A stretch of DNA of 9,947 nucleotides, from the NCBI GenBank assembly GCA_963922455.1, contig CAWUIO010000172.1:1-9947 (forward strand), read 5' to 3'. Position numbers and translations under genes: made by a program. The notes beneath the pieces are model-generated. The model was given only the letters and a program-made list of their open reading frames with translations, searched no databases and was not told the origin of the DNA. The DNA is from CAWUIO01 sp963922455 (lineage in GTDB: Bacteria > Bacteroidota > Bacteroidia > Cytophagales > Microscillaceae). This document shows, in pieces, positions 1 to 6,350 of this stretch (its first letter is position 1; every line of letters begins with the position of its first letter).

Positions 1-23
1 CTTGTGCGCCTGCGCATACCCCG

Positions 24-155
24 TTAGGGATGGAACGGCCTGTTTGAGCTCGTGTGGGCCCGGTGGGGAAAGGCAGCGAGTAGTGAGAGCCCGGCCCGCG
101 CGGGCACTTAGGGTCTATCTAAGCAAGGTTTTAAAGCGCGGGCAAGCCCCAAAAT
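24..155 (+). repeat. GC-rich dispersed element, copy A (possible structured RNA)
   Basis: This GC-rich block lies in otherwise AT-rich spacer DNA and matches, on the opposite strand, the block at 4359-4491. Shared parts in order are TTAGGGAT at the left end, TGTTTGAGCTCGTG, GGCAGCGAGTAG, AGCCCGGCCCGCGC, and GCGCGGGCAAGCCCCAAAAT at the right end. GCCCGCGC (94-101) can pair with GCGCGGGC (136-143). Inside this stem CTTAG (107-111) can pair with CTAAG (119-123). The copies differ by one-base gaps within conserved parts, so no reading frame is kept and the element is not coding. From memory, similar GC-rich blocks with an AGGGAT and AGCCCGGCCC core recur between genes in Bacteroidota. Whether it matches a known Rfam family such as Flavo-1 cannot be told here. 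Confidence 0.75.
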
Positions 156-605
156 ACCTACCTCTTTTTTCCTATTGGGCATTGGCTCTTTTGCGTTTTT
201 TTTAAGGAAGCCTCTCACGTTACACAAGTAATTTTTTGGCAAATATGTGATTTTTTTGCTGGTATTATTTAGGGAAAACCAGGCTTTTGGTTAACTTAGT
301 TCGGGGTTTTTAGAACAGGTAGCGAGGCCGGTTAAATTTTTTAATGAATTGCCTCCTGGTTGTTTTTTTCAAAACGCTTACACCCCCCAAGCTTTCCGAG
401 AAAAAACATAGCATTCTATTTTCTAGATAAAATTTTACAACAGGCGAATATCCATAGAAAGTCCCTGCGCACGAGACGCTTGTAGGGACTCACCGATGAT
501 CTAGGTGATTTGAAAGGAGTAAAGCAGGAGGTTTTGAGTTAAATTGCCTTGGCTGGAACCACCCAGTTATTTCTAAAAACGGTATGAGCTTCAATCAAGA
601 GGGCT
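156..605. other. Gene-free AT-rich stretch upstream of the first acyltransferase
   Basis: I find no convincing gene here. The stretch begins with T-rich runs (162-171 and 195-203) that could help end transcription coming out of copy A. It also holds one clear hairpin (460-490) and short purine-rich motifs (AAAGGAG near 513, CAGGAGG near 526). These motifs are too far from the start codon at 606 to be its ribosome binding site. Only very short open frames with no recognisable content are present. Confidence 0.6.
460..490 (+). promoter_or_regulatory. Hairpin in the probable leader of the first acyltransferase gene
   Basis: AGTCCCT (460-466) is complementary to AGGGACT (484-490), and G-T, C-G and G-T pairs extend the stem inwards to about 10 pairs around an 11-base loop. 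A weaker CACC/GGTG pair (491-494 with 504-507) follows. No T-run comes after it, so it is not a normal intrinsic terminator. It lies about 115 bases before the ATG at 606, so it may be a leader structure or a protein-binding dyad. Its function is unknown. Confidence 0.35.
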
Positions 606-1676
606 ATGAATGACTATTTAAGTAAGAAAATACGCGTACTTTCCCTAATCCTGATGGTGTTTGTGGTGTACATTCATGCCTACAATATGAGTGTAAATTT
701 ACAAGCGGATCGTGTGTTAATTGCCAAGGGATATAATTCTATCCTACAAAATTTTATCTCCTGGGGTATGGCCCGGGTGGCCGTACCGATGTTTTTTCTC
801 ATTTCCGGATATTTATTCTTTTTTAATATAGATGCGGATGACTGGGCTCAATTGCTCGTCAAGATTAAGACCCGGTTTCGTACGCTGGCGGTTCCCTTTC
901 TGCTTTGGTCCGTACTCGGAATTTTGTTTTATTATTTTTTGCAGACTTTCCCTCCTTCTCAGAAATTTTTTAGCCGGGAATTGATCCGGGAATATACAGT
1001 TGGCGATTATCTCTATCGTATTTTTATAGACCCGGTACCCTATCAGTTTTGGTATGTAAGAGATTTGTTCTTGTTGAGCCTCTTATCCCCTTTAATTTCT
1101 TGGTTTTTGCGGGAAGCGGGATTTCGGTACTTGCTGGTGCTTATTGGCTTGTGGTTTATAGAGTTTGATTATGTCTTCTTCCGCCCGGAGTCTATATTGT
1201 TTTTTTCCTTGGGTTCCTTGATTGCCATTCGCAAGCTTTGGATTTTACATTACCAGATGCCGCGTGTGTACTTGTTGGCCTTCACAGCTTCCTGGTTTTT
1301 GCTGATTGGGATAAAAACCTACCTTTCTTATATTTCTTTTGAAAGTTTTTGGGTGCACAATACCCTTATCAAATTATCCTTAATCTGCGGCATATTGAGT
1401 GTCTGGGGCTACCTGGATCTTCGTAACATGCACAAGGGACTTTTACACTGGCTACTGTTTTTTAGTCAGTATACCTTTTTTCTTTTTGCCAGCCACGAGC
1501 CGATATTAAAAATCTATAAAAGAGTGGGCTATGTGCTTCTGGGCAGAACCGAAACCGCTTCTTTGCTTCTATATTCCTTTATTCCTCTCTTACTAATCGC
1601 TACGTGTATTTTGGGAGCAATGCTTATCAAGCGTAGCCTACCCAAACTGTATGGTACCTTAACTGGTGGAAGATAA
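606..1676 (+). CDS. Acyltransferase family 3 membrane protein (paralog 1)
   Basis: This is a 356-aa polytopic membrane protein of the acyltransferase-3 family (OafA/NodX-like), whose members move acyl groups, usually acetyl, onto sugars of surface polysaccharides or other exported molecules. Seen in the protein: an N-terminal helix ending in the family histidine (H24, in VVYIHA), the motif RVAVPMFFLISGYLFF (57-72), the R-x-R-T-L-x-x-P-x-x-x-W segment (90-101), PYQFWYVRDLF (145-155), and FFLFASHEP with H297 near the C-terminus. About ten hydrophobic stretches fit the family fold. The ATG at 606 is supported because the paralog at 2076 starts at the same place (MNDYLSKK against MHPYLSNK). AAGAGGG sits only two bases before the ATG, too close to be a standard ribosome binding site. 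The acceptor cannot be told, as no polysaccharide genes flank it. Confidence 0.88.
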   Translation: MNDYLSKKIRVLSLILMVFVVYIHAYNMSVNLQADRVLIAKGYNSILQNFISWGMARVAVPMFFLISGYLFFFNIDADDWAQLLVKIKTRFRTLAVPFLLWSVLGILFYYFLQTFPPSQKFFSRELIREYTVGDYLYRIFIDPVPYQFWYVRDLFLLSLLSPLISWFLREAGFRYLLVLIGLWFIEFDYVFFRPESILFFSLGSLIAIRKLWILHYQMPRVYLLAFTASWFLLIGIKTYLSYISFESFWVHNTLIKLSLICGILSVWGYLDLRNMHKGLLHWLLFFSQYTFFLFASHEPILKIYKRVGYVLLGRTETASLLLYSFIPLLLIATCILGAMLIKRSLPKLYGTLTGGR

Positions 1677-1971
1677 GCCTCCCGGCTGAGCTATATTGGA
1701 GGTAGAAGTATTAACAAAGTTATTCCTTATTTTTTTTCGGTTTTACTTGACTGACCTGTATTTTATTTACACCTTTACATCACACAATTGCGCATTAATT
1801 CAACCAAATTTTCTGCGCCAGTTGATCCCAAATTTATATTTCTGATTTTCTATAAATAGGCATTATAAGAATGTCCTAATTATAGTGTGCGTTACTTCAC
1901 TCTCTCGGGTTTAGGGTATAAACACCTATGTCTTATTAGAGTATTGTGATCATGCAGCACGGAATATTTTA

Positions 1972-1999
1972 TTGACAATAAGTCATTGCTTATTACGAT
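1972..1999 (+). promoter_or_regulatory. Possible promoter with central dyad for the second acyltransferase
   Basis: TTGACA (1972-1977) is followed after 16 bases by TACGAT (1994-1999), which resembles a sigma70-type promoter rather than the Bacteroidota TAnnTTTG form. Between the two boxes AATAAG (1977-1982) and CTTATT (1989-1994) form a 6-bp dyad, the place where a repressor would be expected to bind. A start near 2006 would give a leader of about 70 bases that includes the longer dyad at 2023-2049. The -10 box matches only four of six consensus bases, so the promoter call is tentative. Confidence 0.3.
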
Positions 2000-2022
2000 A
2001 AAATTAAGATTTACATGAATTA

Positions 2023-2049
2023 TAGGCTTATGGTTTGTTCATAAGCCTA
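2023..2049 (+). promoter_or_regulatory. Perfect 10-bp inverted repeat before the second acyltransferase
   Basis: TAGGCTTATG (2023-2032) and CATAAGCCTA (2040-2049) are perfect inverted copies around the 7-base loop GTTTGTT, ending 26 bases before the ATG at 2076. No T-run follows on either strand, so a terminator is unlikely. An operator or a leader hairpin near the start codon fits better. The inner half-site CTTAT/ATAAG also occurs in the dyad at 1977-1994, which could mean two sites for one regulator. I see no counterpart in front of the first acyltransferase. Confidence 0.5.
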
Positions 2050-2075
2050 AAAGAGCCATTTTCTAACTTACAGCT

Positions 2076-3146
2076 ATGCACCCATATTTAAGCAACAAAC
2101 TAAAATTGTTGTCCTTGACCGCTATGGTTATGGTAGTTTTCTTGCACGCAAATAATCTAAATGATTATACCTATGAAGGCAGTGCATTCTTCCTAAGTGG
2201 TTATAATAAGGCATTCCAAATTTTCATAGCCGATGGAATTGCCCGTATTGCCGTCCCTCTTTTCTTTCTCATCTCCGGGCTCCTATTTTTCTATAAAGTA
2301 GATACATTCAATCGGTTCGTTTACTTTAACAAAGTTAAGACTAGGTTGAGAACCTTGGTAGTACCCTATTTTCTATGGAGTATCTTGGGGATTTTATTCT
2401 ACTTTTTCTTGCAAAGCCTACCGTATTCGCAAGCCTATTTTAAAACTACCCTGATCAAGGATTTTAATTTAGAAGATTATATTTTTAGAATTGGGGTGAT
2501 TCCTATCCCGTATCAATTTTGGTTTATCAAGGATTTATTTTTGATCGTACTGATTTCGCCCATACTTTATGGCTTCACTAAGTTATTCAAAATCCATTTT
2601 TTGTACTTTTTGATCTTCTTGTGGTTTATCCATTTTGACTACCAATTTTTTCAAGGGAGTTCCATCTTGTTTTTTTCGGTGGGTGTTTATTTGGCAGTAT
2701 ACAAACCCAGGTTTTTAAGCTACCATATTCGGACCAACTACATTCTCCCTTTGCTTATCTTATGGCTCTTGATGCTTGGTATCAAAACCTATTTTGTATT
2801 AATCAACTGTCCCTATGCCTGGCTACCGGCTATCTGCCATAAGCTCGGGATATTAATGGGCATGCTAAGCCTGTGGTTATTTATAGACAAGGATAGATTT
2901 AGACCAGCCATTTTGAGCTCGCTTCTTTATGTAAGTCAATTTAACTTCTTTCTTTTTGCCAGCCACGAGCCTTTATTGAGCGTTTTTAAAAAAGCAGGTA
3001 AAGCCCTGTGGGGTGACACCGAGTTGATGTCTTTTACCAGTTTTCTGCTTATGCCCAGCGTGGTAATAATTTTTTGCGTACAGGTAGGTATCCTACTCAA
3101 AAAATATGGGCCAAGACCTTACAATCTGCTTACCGGGGGCCGGTAA
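2076..3146 (+). CDS. Acyltransferase family 3 membrane protein (paralog 2)
   Basis: This is a second 356-aa acyltransferase-3 protein, aligned to the upstream one from first to last residue without a gap at about 44 % identity by hand count (roughly 157 of 356). The same landmarks are kept at the same positions: H24 in VFLHAN, RIAVPLFFLISGLLFF (57-72), RLRTLVVPYFLW (90-101), PYQFWFIKDLF (145-155) and FFLFASHEP with H297. Both proteins end in LTGGR. The least conserved parts are the segment after H24 (residues 29-41), expected to be exposed, and residues about 211-255, which may set substrate choice. Its 3' end meets the serine hydrolase gene convergently with only 12 bases between the stops. 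It is probably an O-acyltransferase acting at the inner membrane, with an unknown acceptor. Confidence 0.88.
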   Translation: MHPYLSNKLKLLSLTAMVMVVFLHANNLNDYTYEGSAFFLSGYNKAFQIFIADGIARIAVPLFFLISGLLFFYKVDTFNRFVYFNKVKTRLRTLVVPYFLWSILGILFYFFLQSLPYSQAYFKTTLIKDFNLEDYIFRIGVIPIPYQFWFIKDLFLIVLISPILYGFTKLFKIHFLYFLIFLWFIHFDYQFFQGSSILFFSVGVYLAVYKPRFLSYHIRTNYILPLLILWLLMLGIKTYFVLINCPYAWLPAICHKLGILMGMLSLWLFIDKDRFRPAILSSLLYVSQFNFFLFASHEPLLSVFKKAGKALWGDTELMSFTSFLLMPSVVIIFCVQVGILLKKYGPRPYNLLTGGR

Positions 3147-3158
3147 ACGCAGTTTCCA

Positions 3159-4244
3159 TTATTCGGCCATCATTTCTTTCAATTGGCGCCAAATCTCATT
3201 GTGAAAATCCAAAACAGCCAAGTTCTTCCCGGCAAATCCCCCTTGTCTTACCAAGATGAGCCCTTGGCTGGGAGAGATAGAGATAAACTGTCCCTTGGCG
3301 CCCGAAGCACTGATTAGGTCAGCCGGGCCATCAGGAGCAATGGAAGCTTCTACGGTTTGATGGTTGTTTGGGTTTTTAAATGAAAACTGTCCGTTGAGCC
3401 ACCACATATAGCCATAAGCCGGATTGAGATCTTGGGAAGGACTAACCATGGCTTGGTAGTAGCTCGAATCCCTCAAAACCGGCTTCCCATCCCAAACCCC
3501 TTTATTAAGGATTAAAAGCCCAAAACGGGCCATGTCCCGGGCCGAAGATTTAAAAATGATTCGGTTAAATGATTGCGTCCACCCTCCCCGCATGCCTATT
3601 TTATCCAAAAGTCGAGAACGCATAAAATCATTAATCTCCGTTTCTGATGCTTTCTCGAGTACATCTTTTAATAAAATATACAAACTGTTATGATAAGACC
3701 ATTCCTTTCCGGCTTCAGTTTTATACAGGAGGCATTTTGGGGTGACACAATTGAAGGTCCAAATATTATTTTTTAAGCCCCCAGTCATCGTTAAGTGATG
3801 CCAGAGGGTGATTTTTGCTTCTTGCTCGGGTGTGAGGCTGGTCCATCCCCTACCCAAATAATCCGAGGTCTTGTCTTGTATATTTAAGAGCCCTTCGTCT
3901 TGGGCCAAACCAAGCATGGTAGCCATCAGGCTTTTGCCGGCAGAGTTCCAAGTGTGCCACGTGTAGGGCTTATGCCAACCATAGTACTTTTCTAAAACAA
4001 TCTTCCCATCTTTGAGTAAAAGGAAAGACTTGGTCTGATTTTCTTCCAAGAAAGAAGATAGCTTATCTATTTCTTGTTCATCCAAATTCAAGGCAAGGGG
4101 GCTCACTTGTTCCCAATCTCCGGTGTTTTTAGGAGGAAAATAAAGGGGGCGTGCGTTTGGTGGGGCCTGGGGAGTCTTGGGTACAGATCCCAAAAACAAA
4201 ACTCCAAGTAATAAACAAGGCATTAGGTAAAGAACTCGGCTCAT
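3159..4244 (-). CDS. Exported serine hydrolase, beta-lactamase/EstB-like fold
   Basis: This 361-aa protein belongs to the class C beta-lactamase-like serine hydrolases (esterases, DD-peptidases, 6-aminohexanoate-dimer-hydrolase type). Seen: a hydrophobic N-terminal signal or anchor (about residues 4-20), with no convincing lipobox, then the nucleophile motif S101-A-G-K104. The second motif is Y184-H-N186 in place of the usual YxN/YSN. A third motif is ASGAKGQ (313-319), in the position of the KTG or HTG box. The end (ISISPSQGLILVRQGG) is typical of the family. Closeness to 6-aminohexanoate hydrolase-type enzymes is likely from the WHTWNSAGKS and AYGYMWWLNG segments, but the substrate is unknown. 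Cephalosporin resistance should not be assumed. The gene has its own promoter with an overlapping palindrome (4276-4315). Possible link (inference): removal of acyl groups added by the convergent acyltransferases. Confidence 0.85.
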   Translation of the reverse strand: MSRVLYLMPCLLLGVLFLGSVPKTPQAPPNARPLYFPPKNTGDWEQVSPLALNLDEQEIDKLSSFLEENQTKSFLLLKDGKIVLEKYYGWHKPYTWHTWNSAGKSLMATMLGLAQDEGLLNIQDKTSDYLGRGWTSLTPEQEAKITLWHHLTMTGGLKNNIWTFNCVTPKCLLYKTEAGKEWSYHNSLYILLKDVLEKASETEINDFMRSRLLDKIGMRGGWTQSFNRIIFKSSARDMARFGLLILNKGVWDGKPVLRDSSYYQAMVSPSQDLNPAYGYMWWLNGQFSFKNPNNHQTVEASIAPDGPADLISASGAKGQFISISPSQGLILVRQGGFAGKNLAVLDFHNEIWRQLKEMMAE

Positions 4245-4275
4245 ACGTATTTACAAGAGTGGATGTGTGTTTTTT

Positions 4276-4308
4276 CAAAATTAGAGCAATTTTTAGGGTA
4301 ATCCCAAA
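4276..4308 (-). promoter_or_regulatory. Bacteroidota-type promoter of the serine hydrolase gene
   Basis: Reading leftwards, TTTG (4308-4305) is followed after 21 bases by TAATTTTG (4283-4276), a perfect match to the Bacteroidota -7 consensus TAnnTTTG with a -33 TTTG at a suitable distance. The expected start of transcription near 4270 leaves a leader of about 25 bases before the ATG at 4244. No Shine-Dalgarno sequence is seen in that leader, as is usual in the phylum. Confidence 0.6.
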
Positions 4309-4315
4309 TTGCTCT
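4283..4315. promoter_or_regulatory. 10-bp palindrome overlapping the serine hydrolase promoter
   Basis: AGAGCAATTT (4283-4292) and AAATTGCTCT (4306-4315) are perfect inverted copies. Inside them GGG (4296-4298) can pair with CCC (4303-4305) around a TAAT loop. The dyad fills the space between the -33 and -7 boxes and touches both, as an operator for a repressor would. No T-run follows the stem on either strand, which speaks against a terminator. Confidence 0.55.
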
Positions 4316-4358
4316 GATTGAAAACGATCATATGATAAAAATTAGGCCGAAAACGAGA

Positions 4359-4491
4359 ATTTTGGGGCTTGCCCGCGCCAACATACCGGGTTTTAAGCCA
4401 AATAATATGTGCCAGCGCGGGCCGGGCTTTCGCTACTCGCTGCCATTCCCCGCGGCCCCCCACGAGCTCAAACATGCCGCTCTATCCCTAA
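4359..4491 (-). repeat. GC-rich dispersed element, copy B (possible structured RNA)
   Basis: This is the inverted counterpart of copy A (24-155), read on the - strand. It starts about 20 bases after the stop codon of the SDR gene, so it would lie in the 3' part of that operon's transcript. The outer arms GCCCGCGC and GCGCGGGC (4422-4415 with 4378-4371, leftwards) are identical to those of copy A. The enclosed sequence differs, but again forms an inner stem: ACATA with TATGT, where copy A has CTTAG with CTAAG. Keeping the pairing while the bases change points to selection for structure. The left end carries AAAATTCTCGTTTT and then a T-rich tail on the - strand, so the element may also help end transcription. 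Confidence 0.75.
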
Positions 4492-4512
4492 GCCAAGAGA
4501 AAAGCTTTGGCT
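4491..4512 (-). terminator. Short hairpin at the stop codon of the SDR gene
   Basis: AGCCAA (4512-4507, overlapping the TAG stop) can pair with TTGGCT (4496-4491) around a T-rich 10-base loop. No T-run follows. It runs straight into the GC-rich element copy B, and may be part of one larger 3' structure rather than a terminator of its own. Confidence 0.25.
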
Positions 4513-5323
4513 ATTGATTAACTATTTTTCCGATTAGTTTTTTTGTCTCGGCCAATAGTCCTGAGACCCGCTCTTCCTGATAAGCATCCGCATGCGCCTC
4601 TCCCCATCCACCGCGATCATTATCAAAATATTGTCCACTCTTATCCCGATAAACATCCAAAATGGCCAAATCACGCAAAATCTCCCCTCCCTTACTGGCG
4701 GGCGACCAGTGACGCCCAAAAGCCTCTCGTACCATATTGGTATTGAGTAGAGATCCGGGATTAACTGCTATACTCATCATACCCGGATGCTGCTGTGCCA
4801 TATAAAATGTCCACATTGTTATGGCCAATTTGCTTTGAGCATAAGCCTCTTGCGCAGCCAAGGTCGTCTCCCCAGCCAAAGCTTTCAAGGAAACCGGGGC
4901 TTGGGCTGCCGAGCTTACATTTATCACGCGAGGCTTATCACCTTTTTCCAGGGCTGGGAGGAGCGTATTTGTCAACAAGTAAGGCGCCAAATAATTGACC
5001 ACAAACCGTATGTCAAGCCCATCCATTACTTGAGGCGTAGCGCTTTTAAAAACTCCGGCATTATTGATTAAAACATCAATGGCCGAAACTTCTTGCGTAA
5101 TTTTATGGGCCATCTGCTGTACCGCCTCCAAGTTGGAAAAATCAGCTACATAGCCTTTTAGGGCCTCATTTGTACTTGCCTGCTTTATTTCTTCCATTAC
5201 CCTTAGAAGTTTTGCTTCATTTCGGCCGTGTAACAAAACGGTGTGGCCTTCTTCGGCAAGCATTCTTGCGGCTAAATTACCGATGCCATCGGTGCTACCA
5301 GTAATGAGTATGGTTTTTTTCAT
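4511..5323 (-). CDS. Short-chain dehydrogenase/reductase (SDR)
   Basis: This 270-aa Rossmann-fold oxidoreductase of the classical SDR superfamily uses NAD(P)H to reduce or oxidise a carbonyl/alcohol pair on an unknown substrate. Seen: the nucleotide-binding motif T8-G-S-T-D-G-I-G15, NNAG (87-90), the structural N110, the catalytic serine in INVSS (134-138), Y161-A-Q-S-K165, and PG (189-190). The HGRN segment (32-35) after the second strand has an arginine often linked to NADP preference (inference). The C-terminal part with QYFDNDRGGWGEAHADAY resembles retinol-dehydrogenase/WWOX-like SDRs that end with a similar segment. The ATG overlaps the stop of the upstream flavin oxidoreductase as ATGA, so the two are very probably translationally coupled and co-transcribed. 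The hairpin and GC-rich element copy B follow the stop. Confidence 0.9.
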   Translation of the reverse strand: MKKTILITGSTDGIGNLAARMLAEEGHTVLLHGRNEAKLLRVMEEIKQASTNEALKGYVADFSNLEAVQQMAHKITQEVSAIDVLINNAGVFKSATPQVMDGLDIRFVVNYLAPYLLTNTLLPALEKGDKPRVINVSSAAQAPVSLKALAGETTLAAQEAYAQSKLAITMWTFYMAQQHPGMMSIAVNPGSLLNTNMVREAFGRHWSPASKGGEILRDLAILDVYRDKSGQYFDNDRGGWGEAHADAYQEERVSGLLAETKKLIGKIVNQ

Positions 5324-6297
5324 GTGGCTGTCGTTTGAGTCTGTGATTGATGAAAATGGGGGAGGATCTTTTGGGCCAAACGCTCTAAGGTATGCTCAAT
5401 AGGCCCTGTACTGAAGCGTAAATTTACGGCTACGTGATTCACCCCAATCTTTTGTAAAAGATGGAAATAGTCAAGCAAATGCTTGCTGCCTAGTTTAAAA
5501 CCCAAGTGGATGGGTTGCGGCAAAAAAAAGTCATCCTCATGCAAGTCGATATACAAAGGCTGCATAAAGGGCTTATCAAATTGATGTTTTTGGGCAACTA
5601 AGCCTCGCCATTCATCAATAATAGCTTTCTGTTGGTTAAAGTTGCGTGGGTAATACATCCAGCCGTCTCCATTTTGGGCATTCCAATCCAAAGACTGTCG
5701 GCTGTGCCCCGTTATGAGCATCGGGATTTTATGCGAGCTTGCTTTGGGTAAAATGTCGACTTGGCCATCCAGTTTGCCCCAATGATTGGCAGGCAGGCTT
5801 GGAAAATCTAAATTTGCTTGCCGAATATACGCAAAGGCCTCTCTAAACAAGTCCCCCCTACGCTCAAAATCAATACCCATAGCGGGGTACTCTATTGGCC
5901 TATCACCCGAGGCCACTCCTAAAAGCACGCGCCCACCCGATAATTGGTCAATCGTGGCCACCGATTTGGCTACGTGCACGGGGTGATGCAAAGGCAAGGC
6001 TATACTGGCGATACCCAAGGCTATTTCACGGGTTTGCCCGGCCAAATATCCCAAATAGGTAAAAGGGTCAAAGGTCTGGCCCGCATCGCCAAAGGAAGGG
6101 ACATGCATGGGTACATCTCTAATCCACAGCGCTTTAAAGCCCAGTTTCTCAATCATATGCACCCTTTCTAGGTGATTATGCAGGCTCGGTAGCGAACTAT
6201 GGGCATAATTTTCAATAGGTACGACCAGGCCAATGCTAAGCTGCCCTGGTTTAAATACGCTCGAATAAGCTTTATTTATCGTTTCAAATCCTTTCAT
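5320..6297 (-). CDS. Luciferase-like flavin-dependent oxidoreductase, BA3436 type
   Basis: This 325-aa TIM-barrel oxidoreductase belongs to the luciferase-like monooxygenase class, which uses reduced FMN or F420. The sequence matches my memory of the BA3436 subfamily (TIGR03571). Seen: LSIGLVVPIENY (20-31), GFKALWIRDVPMHVPSFGD (53-71), FDPFTYLGYLAGQT (76-89), LSGGRVLLGVASGDRPIEYP (119-138), MLITGHSRQSLDWNA (193-207), DGWMYYPR (211-218), and LYIDLHEDDF (248-257) with PIHLGFKLG (262-270). Length and motif order are complete for the family. As the partner genes for FMN reduction are not adjacent, the reductant supply is unknown. The gene is second in a probable operon: the DUF1330 gene lies 53 bases upstream, and the SDR overlaps its stop by 4 bases. 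The true substrate is unknown for most of this family. Confidence 0.9.
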   Translation of the reverse strand: MKGFETINKAYSSVFKPGQLSIGLVVPIENYAHSSLPSLHNHLERVHMIEKLGFKALWIRDVPMHVPSFGDAGQTFDPFTYLGYLAGQTREIALGIASIALPLHHPVHVAKSVATIDQLSGGRVLLGVASGDRPIEYPAMGIDFERRGDLFREAFAYIRQANLDFPSLPANHWGKLDGQVDILPKASSHKIPMLITGHSRQSLDWNAQNGDGWMYYPRNFNQQKAIIDEWRGLVAQKHQFDKPFMQPLYIDLHEDDFFLPQPIHLGFKLGSKHLLDYFHLLQKIGVNHVAVNLRFSTGPIEHTLERLAQKILPHFHQSQTQTTAT

Positions 6298-6350
6298 AAT
6301 AATCTATCAAAGTGTCTCCCAAACGAGGCACTTCTTAAAGAACCCAAGAA

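Larger units (their letters stand above)
1677..2075. other. 399-base AT-rich spacer between the two acyltransferases
   Basis: No gene is visible here. CCTCC (1678-1682) can pair with GGAGG (1698-1702) just after the stop of the first acyltransferase, and a T-run follows about 25 bases later (1729-1739). This makes a weak, untypical terminator at best. The right half holds a possible promoter and two dyads, listed separately. The length and AT content suggest that the second acyltransferase has its own promoter rather than sharing a tight operon with the first. Confidence 0.6.

Noticed and set aside
2..205. 67-codon open frame on the + strand at the left edge
   Set aside because: It runs through the GC-rich element copy A. 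The homologous copy B has one-base gaps relative to it, so the frame is not conserved, and the translation is rich in Arg and Gly with no recognisable domain.
4293..4475. 60-codon open frame on the - strand before the serine hydrolase
   Set aside because: It lies inside copy B of the repeat and the promoter palindrome. It is an open-frame artefact of the GC-rich element.
4787..5071. 94-codon + strand frame inside the SDR gene
   Set aside because: It is the reverse-strand shadow of the SDR gene, which carries all family motifs on the - strand.
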